DNA of 14,864 nucleotides. It comes from Bryobacterales bacterium. Lineage in GTDB: Bacteria > Acidobacteriota > Terriglobia > Bryobacterales > Bryobacteraceae. The stretch lies in contig PKZC01000409.1 in NCBI GenBank assembly GCA_003132905.1, positions 5,241 through 20,104 on the forward strand, given 5' to 3'. The notes below the pieces were generated by a model. The model was not told where the DNA came from and ran no database searches. It worked only from the letters and a program-made list of their open reading frames with translations. The first letter of the stretch is position 1, and each line of letters begins with the position of its first letter. The position numbers were made by a program, and so were the translations under genes. This document shows positions 1 to 6,891 of the stretch, piece by piece.

Positions 1-1304
1 ATGGTGAATCCAATCTCGCGCGACCCGCGAAACGCCGCTTCCATTCTTCCTTCGCCCAGCTCCATGTGGCGCACGATGTTTTCCAGCATCACAATCGCGT
101 CGTCCACCACAAAGCCGACAGAGAGCGTGAGGGCCATCAGAGAAAGATTATTCAGGCTATAGCCGAGCAGGTACATGATGGCGAACGTGCCGATGATCGA
201 GAGCGGCACGGCTACGCCCGGAATCAAGGTTGCCGAGATGTTCCGCAGGAAAAGGAAAATCACCAGAACGACCAGGCAGATGGTCAGCGTGAGAGTAAAC
301 TTGACGTCCTGGATGGAGTCGCGAATGGAGGTGGAATTGTCGTGGACCACTTCCAGATTCACCGACGGGGGGATTTCCGAACGGAAGATCGGCAAAAGAC
401 GCCGGATGCTGTCTACCACCTCAACCGTGTTGGTGCCTGGCTGGCGCTGCACGGCGAGCAGGATGGTGCGGTCGTCGTTCACCCAGGCCCGTACCTTGTC
501 GTTCTCCACGTCGTCCAGAACTTTGCCCAGTTCCTCCAGCCGTACCGGGTTGCCGTTCCGATAAGTGACAATCATGTGCCGGTATTGCGCCGCGTTCGTC
601 AGTTGACCCGTGGATTCGATAGTGAAGGCCTGCTTGGAGCCGTACAGTTTTCCAGTGGGTAGGTTGCTGTTGTTGGCCTGGATGGCGCTTTGCACGTCGT
701 CGATGCCGATGCCGCGGGTTGCCAGACTGTCCGGATCCAATTGGATACGGACCGCGTATTTCTGGCCACCGAATACCTGCACTTGCGAGACGCCGCTTAT
801 GGTGGAGATGCGTTGCGCCATCACCGTCTCGGCGTACTCATCCACTGTGTAGATGGGCAGCGTAGACGAACTCAGGCCGAGAAAGATGACCGGCTGATCG
901 GACGGATTCACCTTATTAAAGGTCGGCGGCCTAGGCATGGTGGGCGGAAGCAAACCACCGGCCTTGGCGATGGCGGACTGAATATCCTGCGCGGCCGCGT
1001 CGATGTTGCGATCCAAAGTAAATTGGATGGTGATGTTGGTGCTACCGAGCGAACTCGATGAATTCATCGAGTCGATCCCAGCAATGGTCGAAAACTGCCG
1101 TTCGAGCGGAGTGGCCACCGATGCGGCCATAGTGTCGGGACTCGCTCCCGGCAACGCTGCTTGCACCTGGATGGTGGGGTAATCGACGCTGGGCAGGGCG
1201 GCCACTGGCAGTGCCCGATACCCTACGATGCCAAAAAGCAGAATACCGAATGCCGTCAGCGTCGTAAAAATTGGCCGCTGAATAAAGAAGTGCGAAAGAT
1301 TCAT
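1..1304 (-). CDS. RND (HAE1/MdtB-MdtC type) efflux pump inner-membrane subunit, N-terminal part, runs off left edge
   Basis: This is a proton-driven inner-membrane exporter subunit that works with the adaptor encoded just upstream and an outer-membrane channel not seen here. The frame is open from ATG at 1304 to the window edge, giving 434 codons of an expected roughly 1030. The protein begins MNLSHFFIQRPIFTTL, the usual first transmembrane helix of this family. A periplasmic porter domain follows, then TM helices 2-4 from about residue 338. The motif GFVVDDAIVMLENI is in TM4, with Asp401 and Asp402 matching the AcrB proton-relay aspartates Asp407/Asp408. The start codon overlaps the adaptor stop by 4 bases (ATGA), so translation is probably coupled. 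Wording such as LPSVDYPTIQV and PGASPDTMA is closer to MdtB/MdtC/MuxB pumps than to AcrB. Substrate unknown; missing C-terminus is only the window boundary. Confidence 0.95.
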   Translation of the reverse strand, partial: MNLSHFFIQRPIFTTLTAFGILLFGIVGYRALPVAALPSVDYPTIQVQAALPGASPDTMAASVATPLERQFSTIAGIDSMNSSSSLGSTNITIQFTLDRNIDAAAQDIQSAIAKAGGLLPPTMPRPPTFNKVNPSDQPVIFLGLSSSTLPIYTVDEYAETVMAQRISTISGVSQVQVFGGQKYAVRIQLDPDSLATRGIGIDDVQSAIQANNSNLPTGKLYGSKQAFTIESTGQLTNAAQYRHMIVTYRNGNPVRLEELGKVLDDVENDKVRAWVNDDRTILLAVQRQPGTNTVEVVDSIRRLLPIFRSEIPPSVNLEVVHDNSTSIRDSIQDVKFTLTLTICLVVLVIFLFLRNISATLIPGVAVPLSIIGTFAIMYLLGYSLNNLSLMALTLSVGFVVDDAIVMLENIVRHMELGEGRMEAAFRGSREIGFT

Positions 1305-2527
1305 GACGCCCCTGCGCCCGCTGTCGCCGCGGGAACAACCCGGACATGCGCGCCTGGGAACAGCCGGAGTTGGCCGTCCGTTACCACCGTTTCACCCGGC
1401 GAGATTCCGCTTTGCACCACAATCTGGTTGTCGATCGTCTGGCCCACCGTAACCTGACGCGTTTCCACGGTTTGGTCCGGTTTGACGACGAAAGCAAACT
1501 GGCCCTTTTGTCCAGATTGAATCGCCTCCGATGGAACCACGGTGGCGCGGTCGACGGTCCGCAGGGTCATAACTACATTAATGAACTGGCCCGGCCAGAA
1601 AGCGTGATCTGTATTCGGAAAACTGGCTTTCAGCTTGATGGTGCCGGTAGTACTGTCCACCGTATTGTCGATGAAGGTGAGTTGCCCCGTAGCGCTGACC
1701 GGCCGGTTAGAGCCATCGGCAACTCCCGTGCCCGTGACGGAGAGCGTATGCCCGGCGCTGTAGAGGCGGATTTCGGGAAGCAGTTGCTCGGGTGCGCTGA
1801 AGGTAACGTAAACAGGCTGTAATTGATTGATGTTCACCAAGGCCGTGGTATCGTTCGCCTTTACCAGGTTGCCCGCTTGCAGTAATAGACTGCCGGCGCG
1901 TCCGTCGATGGGCGATCGGATATTGCAATACGAAAGATTGAGCTGGGCGGTTTCAATAGCTGCCTGGTCGGAGACAACCGAAGCTTTGGCGCTGTTGAGC
2001 GCGGCTTGGTCGGCGTGAACGGCTTCGTCCTGCATCTGGGACGTGGTCTGATAGGTGTCGTTCTGGTCTTTTGAAATCACGCCGTCCGCGGCCAAGCCCG
2101 CATAGCGTTTGGCCTGGGCCTGGGCGTTGGCTGCCTGCGCCCGGTCGCGCGCCAGGTTGGCGTCGGCTTGGGAGACCAAAGCGATATCCTTTTGAAGAGC
2201 AGCCTGGGCCTGATCCAAGGCTTGTTTGTAAGGGCGCGGATCTATCTCAAAAAGTTCCTGGCCCTTCTTCACTTCCTGACCTTCCTTAAAAAACACCTGA
2301 TTGAGTTCGCCGCTGATCTGCGCCTTGACTGCGATTACCGCCACCGGCTCCACTGACCCAATCTGGCGGACCTGAATGGGGATGTCCCGCATCTGGGCTT
2401 GCGCCACCGTGACCGGCGTGGGAGGCAGAACTCGATTTGTTTTGTTGGCTTTATCGCCAGGCGCCGCGCATCCAAACAGACACGCGAACAGCAGGGGCAC
2501 AAAAATAGCCCTGGTAAAACACACCAT
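1301..2527 (-). CDS. RND efflux periplasmic adaptor (membrane fusion) lipoprotein, MdtA/AcrA-like
   Basis: Periplasmic adaptor that joins the RND pump to an outer-membrane channel. The 408-residue product starts with a lipoprotein signal peptide ending in lipobox LFGC, so Cys20 is the likely lipidated residue. The +2 residue is Ala, not Asp, so an E. coli-type inner-membrane retention signal is absent. From about residue 60 a lipoyl half-motif is seen (VKAQISGELNQVFFKEGQEV). An Ala/Gln-rich alpha-helical hairpin spans about 100-195, the second lipoyl half (SPIDGRAGSLLLQAGNLV) about 203-225, then beta-barrel and membrane-proximal domains. Length is normal for the family. An AGGAG-like site lies about 13 bases before the ATG, which is long spacing. 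Upstream at 2553-2583 a weak promoter is possible (TTGAGT, 19-base spacer, GATACT, minus strand). The pump gene overlaps its stop codon. Confidence 0.95.
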   Translation of the reverse strand: MVCFTRAIFVPLLFACLFGCAAPGDKANKTNRVLPPTPVTVAQAQMRDIPIQVRQIGSVEPVAVIAVKAQISGELNQVFFKEGQEVKKGQELFEIDPRPYKQALDQAQAALQKDIALVSQADANLARDRAQAANAQAQAKRYAGLAADGVISKDQNDTYQTTSQMQDEAVHADQAALNSAKASVVSDQAAIETAQLNLSYCNIRSPIDGRAGSLLLQAGNLVKANDTTALVNINQLQPVYVTFSAPEQLLPEIRLYSAGHTLSVTGTGVADGSNRPVSATGQLTFIDNTVDSTTGTIKLKASFPNTDHAFWPGQFINVVMTLRTVDRATVVPSEAIQSGQKGQFAFVVKPDQTVETRQVTVGQTIDNQIVVQSGISPGETVVTDGQLRLFPGAHVRVVPAATAGAGAS

Positions 2528-2616
2528 CAGTAAAGAATTGCTCCTATGCTAGAGTATCGAAAAAAGGGACCGAGGTTACTCAACGGCCGTGCCGAGAGCG
2601 GACATTCTCGCGAGGA

Positions 2617-3099
2617 TCAGTCGGGCTTTTTGAAAAGATTATCGAAGGCGGCGCGGGCATCGTGGGGGGTTCGCGGAACTTGCTGGGGAGCGGCCACCGG
2701 ATGGTGGTTCTGAGGTGCGGCGTCTCTCGCCACCGTCACGCGGGGCTTGAAGAGCTCGCATTCGTTGGCTTGATCCTTGATCGGGATACGCAACGGCACG
2801 GGCTTCAGGCACTGGAAGCGAGTGGAGGGTTCGAAGTGTGCGCACTGTTTGCAGCAGTGCAGCGCGGTTCCGCACTTCGGACATTTACCCTTCCAATCGA
2901 CATCGGGCCCAAGAGCCGTCGAACAGCTGAAACAGCGGGCCGCCACTACGTTTTGGAGCAGACGGGGGAGCCGTGGGCCAGTAACGTCGATGGACGGCCG
3001 GGGACCCGAGGGCCGGGGGCGGTCGGGCAGCTGGCGGTCCCTGGAAGCACCATTGGTATCCATGTAGCCCCGTTGTCGGTACTTACGGTCGTCGTCCAT
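2617..3099 (-). CDS. Cysteine-rich zinc-ribbon protein of unknown function
   Basis: I do not recognise a named family. The 160-residue protein has nine cysteines in the middle: a CxxC pair at 56/59 and a second at 73/76 form a typical four-Cys zinc ribbon. They are followed by Cys82, 83, 86, 97 and 114, enough for a second metal site. The sequence CPKCGTALHCCKQCAHF shows the ribbon knuckles. The first ~45 residues are Pro/Arg-rich and probably disordered, as are residues 120-145. The tail FDNLFKKPD looks like a conserved short C-terminal motif. There is no signal peptide or membrane segment, so it is likely cytoplasmic. The ATG at 3099 has AGGAG 12 bases upstream; Met13 (3063) is an alternative start. 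It lies between the phosphorylase and the efflux operon on the same strand, 249 bases from the former and 89 from the latter, so it may be separately transcribed. Confidence 0.8.
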   Translation of the reverse strand: MDDDRKYRQRGYMDTNGASRDRQLPDRPRPSGPRPSIDVTGPRLPRLLQNVVAARCFSCSTALGPDVDWKGKCPKCGTALHCCKQCAHFEPSTRFQCLKPVPLRIPIKDQANECELFKPRVTVARDAAPQNHHPVAAPQQVPRTPHDARAAFDNLFKKPD

Positions 3100-3139
3100 G
3101 TATTAAATTGACTCCTGGATCTCGCGCTCTCGCAACGTT

Positions 3140-3164
3140 ACCTGTGGAGGTGTTCGGCACAGGT
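3140..3164. promoter_or_regulatory. Inverted repeat upstream of the zinc-ribbon gene, possible operator or hairpin
   Basis: ACCTGTG (3140-3146) and CACAGGT (3158-3164) are perfect 7-base inverted arms separated by 11 bases, 41-65 bases upstream of the zinc-ribbon start codon at 3099. The position suits an operator. Arms of this length arise by chance fairly often, so this is weak. Confidence 0.2.
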
Positions 3165-3348
3165 CCACTGCTGGTTAGCTTGAGGATCAATGCGGAGGAT
3201 AGCTGCGGGAACCGGCTAAAGCTGGAAAGACATTGTCCCGCTTGCGCCTAAATAACTATGTACCACGAATCAATGCCAGAAGCTACTGAAATCTCACAGT
3301 CATGCGGCAAGCCGGGTGAGTAAGTACTAAGGGTTTTAGGTAACCGGG

Positions 3349-5898
3349 TCAATCAGAGCTCCATTTCAGCAATGAGTTACAAGGCCGGGTGAGGGGATCG
3401 TCGTAGTGATTCGGACTAATTCGTAAAGAATACCCAAGCCTGCCCGTTTGATGCGGCACGAACTCTTTTAAGAACACAAATTCGTTACCGGCTTGCTCCA
3501 CCGCTGGAAGCGTCATTACCTGGGTTTCTTCCAGGTATCCGTGAACACCGATACGGCCGACCACCGCCTCGACACGTACATCTAGAGGCGAGAGTCCAGC
3601 CAGATTCACCACTGCTCGCACGGGAATGGGCGACCCTGTCAGCACCGACAGATCGGGTCCCGAGCCAACCTCCACAAACACCACTTCGTTCCACACTTCG
3701 CGGACGCGCTGGTTCCAACCCGCGCGATCGCGAGCCGGCTGGAAGCAATCGTGCGAAACCTCCAAGTAGGCCTGATGTGCGGGCTCGTACAACTGCGAGA
3801 GATATTCACCCACCAATCGTCCAGCGTTGAACTGGTGGCTGAGATGCATCAGGGACTGCTTCACGCGGCGCATCCACTCTACCGGCACGCCGCCCTCGCG
3901 ATCCTGATAGTACATCGGCACAATTTCGTTTTCGAGCATGGAATAGATGGCGCGGGCGTGGATCTCGTCCTGATCCTCGGAATAGGCTTCCCGGTCGCCG
4001 ATGGCCCAGCCTCCGGAGATCTCATAGCCTTCATCGAACCAGCCATCCAAAATGCTGAGATTCAGCACGCCGTTGATGCCGGCTTTCATGCCGCTGGTGC
4101 CGCACGCTTCTTCGCCGCGCCGGGGAGTGTTCAGCCACAGGTCCACGCCCTGCACCATCTCACGCGCAACCTCGATGCTGTAATCCTCCACGAAAACAAT
4201 GTGCTTGGCGATCTCGGGCGCGCGGGAAAGCTGCACGATTTCGCGAATCAGCGTCTTGCCCGGCAGGTCGCGGGGGTGCGCCTTTCCGGCGATCACAATC
4301 TGTACCGGCCGTTCCGGATTGGTGAGCAGCCGCTTTAGCCGCTCGATATCGCGGAACAGCAGAGTAGCTCGCTTGTAAGTGGCAAAGCGGCGGGCGAAAC
4401 CGATGGTGAGCGTATCCGGGTCTAACACCTCGGCTAAACGCCGCTGCTCGGCGGCTGGAGCCTTGCGTCCCACCGCAGCGTTTATCACCCGCTCGCGCAC
4501 GAACGAAACCAGGTACCGTTTGCGGCGTCGATGCGCCTCCCACAGCTCCTGCGGCGGAATGTCTTCCACCAAGTCCCAAATGCGTGGATCCGAATTTCGC
4601 TCCCGCCAATCGGGCTGCAGGTGCTGATCGTAGAGTTGCGCAAGATCGCCATTGAGCCACGTCAGCAAATGCACGCCGTTGGTTACCGAGGTGATTGGAA
4701 CTTCCCACACCGGCAGCTTGGGCCACAGCTCTTGCCACATTTCCTGCGACACCTGGCGGTGCAGGCTGCTCACGGCGTTGCGGAATGCCGAGGTCTGGAT
4801 GGCCGAGATCGCCATCGAGAATGGTTCGTGGTGATTCTCGGGCCGGAACCGGCCTAAAGCCAGGAATTTTTCGAACGGAATGCCGCTCTCCAAGCAATAC
4901 TCGCTGAAATACTGATGCAGTAATCCGGAATCGAAAAGATCGATGCCGGCCGGCACTGGCGTGTGCGTGGTGAAAACGCTGTTAGAGCGGCACGCTTCGT
5001 ACGCTTCCTCAAAGCTGAGTTTGTACTCTTTGATAAAACGCCGCATGCGCTCGATGGCCAGAAACGCGGAGTGGCCTTCGTTCATGTGCCACACCGTGGG
5101 CTTCAACTTGAGCCGGTCCAGCGCTCGAAGGCCGCCTATCCCTAAAACAATTTCCTGCCGGATGCGGGTAAGATTGTCGCCGCCATAAAGCTGCGCGGTG
5201 ATTTCACGATCTTCAGCGTTCTCGTTCTCTGGAATGTTGGTGTCCAGCAGATAGAGCTTCACGCGTCCGACGTCGATGTTCCAGATCTTAATGAAAACCG
5301 GGCCGGTAGGCAGCTTCACCGATACGAGGACGTCTTTTCCGTCTTCATCCCGCACCGGACGCACCGGCAGCGTGTAAAAATCGTTGACCGGATTGCGCTC
5401 CTGCTGCCAACCGTCCGGATTGAGCGATTGCTGCAGATAGCCTTTCTGGTACAACAGGCCGACGCCGACCAGGGGAACCGCGCCATCACTGGCAGCTTTC
5501 AAGTGGTCCCCGGAAAGGACGCCCAGCCCGCCGCCATAAATCGGCATGCACTCCACCAGGCCATACTCCATCGAAAAATAGGCGATGAGCCGATCGTCGG
5601 TGGGCTCGGTGCGTTCCAGATAGCTTGAATAGCGTTCGCAGGCTCTGCGATAGGCCGCTAGAAATCGAGCATCGGCAGCCGCGCGTTCCAGAGTGGCTTG
5701 CGGAACCCGTCCCAGCATCAGAACCGGGTTGTAGCCGCAATTCTTCCACAAGACCGAGTCTAACCGCCGGAACAGAGAGCGCACCGTGTGGTCCCAACTC
5801 CACAAGACGTTGTACGCAAGATCGCTCATGCGCGCGATGCCCGTGGGTAAAGCGGGCCGGACAAGAAATTCCTTAACCGGTTGAATCTCAAAGGGCAT
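3349..5898 (-). CDS. glgP: Alpha-glucan (glycogen/maltodextrin) phosphorylase, GT35, DUF3417 type
   Basis: Cytoplasmic PLP enzyme that removes glucose-1-phosphate from the non-reducing ends of alpha-1,4-glucans using phosphate. The 849-residue product has an N-terminal DUF3417-type domain (about 1-110, with LAYNVLWSWD). Phosphorylase core motifs follow: YGGGLGVLSGDHLK (121-134), WHMNEGHSAFL (270-280), FTTHTPVPAGID (309-320) and GFARRFATYKR (500-510). The cofactor motif EEACGTSGMKAGINGVLNL contains Lys605, the expected PLP Schiff-base lysine. Length and the DUF3417 N-terminus fit the short bacterial/archaeal branch rather than the E. coli MalP/GlgP branch. The ATG at 5898 gives a natural N-terminus (MPFEIQPVKEFLVRP) but has no good Shine-Dalgarno site. 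It is divergent from the UPF0145 and GH57 genes, which supports a shared role in storage-glucan breakdown. A likely -10 box and an inverted repeat lie 20-73 bases upstream. Confidence 0.95.
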   Translation of the reverse strand: MPFEIQPVKEFLVRPALPTGIARMSDLAYNVLWSWDHTVRSLFRRLDSVLWKNCGYNPVLMLGRVPQATLERAAADARFLAAYRRACERYSSYLERTEPTDDRLIAYFSMEYGLVECMPIYGGGLGVLSGDHLKAASDGAVPLVGVGLLYQKGYLQQSLNPDGWQQERNPVNDFYTLPVRPVRDEDGKDVLVSVKLPTGPVFIKIWNIDVGRVKLYLLDTNIPENENAEDREITAQLYGGDNLTRIRQEIVLGIGGLRALDRLKLKPTVWHMNEGHSAFLAIERMRRFIKEYKLSFEEAYEACRSNSVFTTHTPVPAGIDLFDSGLLHQYFSEYCLESGIPFEKFLALGRFRPENHHEPFSMAISAIQTSAFRNAVSSLHRQVSQEMWQELWPKLPVWEVPITSVTNGVHLLTWLNGDLAQLYDQHLQPDWRERNSDPRIWDLVEDIPPQELWEAHRRRKRYLVSFVRERVINAAVGRKAPAAEQRRLAEVLDPDTLTIGFARRFATYKRATLLFRDIERLKRLLTNPERPVQIVIAGKAHPRDLPGKTLIREIVQLSRAPEIAKHIVFVEDYSIEVAREMVQGVDLWLNTPRRGEEACGTSGMKAGINGVLNLSILDGWFDEGYEISGGWAIGDREAYSEDQDEIHARAIYSMLENEIVPMYYQDREGGVPVEWMRRVKQSLMHLSHQFNAGRLVGEYLSQLYEPAHQAYLEVSHDCFQPARDRAGWNQRVREVWNEVVFVEVGSGPDLSVLTGSPIPVRAVVNLAGLSPLDVRVEAVVGRIGVHGYLEETQVMTLPAVEQAGNEFVFLKEFVPHQTGRLGYSLRISPNHYDDPLTRPCNSLLKWSSD

Positions 5899-5917
5899 GT
5901 ACTAAGGAGTGACTCTC

Positions 5918-5923
5918 AATATA
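5918..5923 (-). promoter_or_regulatory. Candidate -10 box of glgP
   Basis: On the minus strand TATATT occurs 20-25 bases before the glgP start codon. TTGTGG (plus-strand 5943-5948) could act as a -35 box, but the spacer is 19 bases, which is long. That -35 lies inside one arm of the adjacent inverted repeat. Confidence 0.4.
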
Positions 5924-5942
5924 TCACCGGGCACGAACAATC

Positions 5943-5971
5943 CCACAATTTGGACGTGGCTGCAATTGTGG
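5943..5971. promoter_or_regulatory. Perfect 8-bp-arm inverted repeat, candidate operator of glgP
   Basis: CCACAATT (5943-5950) and AATTGTGG (5964-5971) are perfect inverted arms with a 13-base spacer. Centre-to-centre distance is 21 bases, two helical turns, as expected for a site bound by a dimer on one DNA face. It lies 45-73 bases upstream of the glgP ATG and overlaps the candidate -35. A carbohydrate-responsive repressor is an attractive but unproven reader; no regulator gene is in the window. Confidence 0.4.
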
Positions 5972-6115
5972 TCGACTGCATAATCCGTTCCATAGGCTTC
6001 ATTAAATCTTTTCAACCGCCGCGACCATCGCCGCCGTCGATCTTTTTGTCACCTACCTAGTTTCATCGGCAGACTGCGGAGTTCGGCCTAGGGTGAACAG
6101 CGGGAAAACTAGTAG

Positions 6116-6410
6116 GGAACCCCAGCCGGACAAACGGGCGATAGCACGCGAGGTCTAGGGTCCACGGGTCCGCCGGCACCTACCCATGCCGCGCCGAGTG
6201 CCTACGCTATCGGCGATGCCGAGGGAGCAGCCCAATCCGAACCCATCGGTCTGGGGCGTGCTGGCTATTGGGGCGACAAGGTCTACCGGAGCAATCGGAT
6301 CTATCGGCGCGAACGGAACCTAACGCCGGCACTGGAGCCACCGGGTCCGTTCAACGACTCGCACAATCGGCAGGCACAATCGGCAGGAGCGCTCCGTTCG
6401 GCTCCAATGC
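6116..6410 (+). pseudogene. Degenerate, frameshifted collagen-like (Gly-X-Y) repeat remnant
   Basis: No intact ORF, but all three plus frames in turn give Gly-X-Y-like peptides. Frame A from 6116, just after a TAG, begins GTPAGQTGDSTRGLGSTGPP and stays open to a TAG near 6419. Frame B at 6270-6320 reads GAT RST GAI GSI GAN GT, with Gly at every third codon except one Arg (AGG, one base from GGG), then stops at TAA 6321. Frame C picks up at 6322 with NAGTGATGSV. Bacterial collagen-like proteins commonly have GAT/GST/GAI triplets. The pattern of consecutive frames suggests a repeat tract broken by indels. It could instead be a compositional effect of GGC/ATCGG-rich DNA. No start codon with a ribosome site was found. 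Confidence 0.4.
6361..6386. repeat. 13-bp perfect tandem duplication
   Basis: GCACAATCGGCAG occurs twice head to tail (6361-6373, 6374-6386). It ends 22 bases before the TGCTAAAAT box of the UPF0145 gene, so a copy-number change would alter promoter-upstream DNA. Its length is not a multiple of three, so it also shifts the reading frame of the collagen-like remnant. Confidence 0.75.
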
Positions 6411-6416
6411 TAAAAT
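6408..6416 (+). promoter_or_regulatory. Candidate extended -10 promoter of the UPF0145 gene
   Basis: TGCTAAAAT matches an extended -10 element (TGn plus TAAAAT, 5 of 6 to TATAAT apart from one base). No convincing -35 is seen, as is common for extended -10 promoters. Transcription would begin near 6423, leaving a leader of about 9 bases before the ATG at 6432 and no Shine-Dalgarno site. Confidence 0.4.
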
Positions 6417-6431
6417 ACTAGCCTTACCGCG

Positions 6432-6788
6432 ATGGACGACGATTCATCAGCTGTGCTCGATTCCATGGTCACTACAGCTTTCACGCTGGATGGCTACACG
6501 GTCGACCGTACGATCGGCATCGTACGCGGGATCATCGTGCGCTCCCGTTCGATTTTTGGAACTTTAGGCGCCAGCCTGCAGACCATGGTGGGAGGCGATA
6601 TCACGCTCTTTACCAATCTGTGTGAAGAGACCCGCGCCCATGCCTACCAGCGCATGGCGCAACACGCGGCGCAATTGGGCGCCAATGCCGTAATCGGAGT
6701 TCGCTACGATGCAACCGAGATCATGCAAGGAGTAACCGAGGTGCTCTGTTATGGCACCGCTGTAGTCGTGAAGCCGGCCCACCCTTAG
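6432..6788 (+). CDS. UPF0145 / YbjQ-like small protein
   Basis: Member of the YbjQ (UPF0145, COG0393) family, small proteins of unknown biochemical role annotated as putative heavy-metal binding. The 118-residue product has the family layout: an N-terminal strand with [14 protein letters not shown], a central segment [16 protein letters not shown], a helix with [29 protein letters not shown] in which [10 protein letters not shown] is the family signature, and a C-terminal strand [11 protein letters not shown]. Usual length is 100-115. The family normally starts close to the strand before the DGYTV equivalent, so Met12 (ATG 6465) could be the true start; neither start has a Shine-Dalgarno site. 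The 6432 start fits a short-leader transcript from the box at 6408. It lies 103 bases ahead of the GH57 gene and may be cotranscribed with it. A role in glucan metabolism is only suggested by position. Confidence 0.85.
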   Translation: MDDDSSAVLDSMVTTAFTLDGYTVDRTIGIVRGIIVRSRSIFGTLGASLQTMVGGDITLFTNLCEETRAHAYQRMAQHAAQLGANAVIGVRYDATEIMQGVTEVLCYGTAVVVKPAHP

Positions 6789-6891
6789 ATAGATCCCGAG
6801 GGGATGTCGCCGGGAACAACGGCTCACAAGTGGAGGAGAGTTCGGCCGGCCCATTAGGGCGCAGCGTTTTTCATTTAGGGCCGACTAGAAC

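Larger units (their letters stand above)
5899..6431. other. 533-base divergent intergenic region between glgP and the UPF0145 gene
   Basis: No intact gene is supported. The left end holds the glgP promoter candidate and an inverted repeat. Bases 5972-6115 show nothing I can name. From 6116 to about 6410 there is a Gly-rich, collagen-like but frame-broken stretch with several ATCGG words. The right end holds a candidate extended -10 promoter for the UPF0145 gene. A 45-codon ORF at 6186-6323 is low-complexity and probably not a gene. Confidence 0.6.

Noticed and set aside
66..662. 198-codon plus-strand ORF opposite the RND pump
   Set aside because: It is antisense to the RND pump reading frame, which contains the VVDD proton-relay motif and is unmistakable.
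2559..2616. Possible rho-independent terminator after the zinc-ribbon gene (T-run on the minus strand at 2560-2565)
   Set aside because: Six T's follow no convincing GC-rich stem; only a tiny ACCTCGGT fold precedes them.
2662..3111. 149-codon plus-strand ORF opposite the zinc-ribbon gene
   Set aside because: The minus strand carries a coherent CxxC zinc ribbon; the plus-strand product has no recognisable features.
6186..6323. 45-codon ORF in the glgP/UPF0145 spacer
   Set aside because: Low complexity, no ribosome site, and better explained as part of the frame-broken Gly-X-Y stretch.
6361..6386. CRISPR-like or attachment-site interpretation of the repeated 13-mer
   Set aside because: Only two copies with no spacer, and no integrase, cas gene or tRNA nearby.
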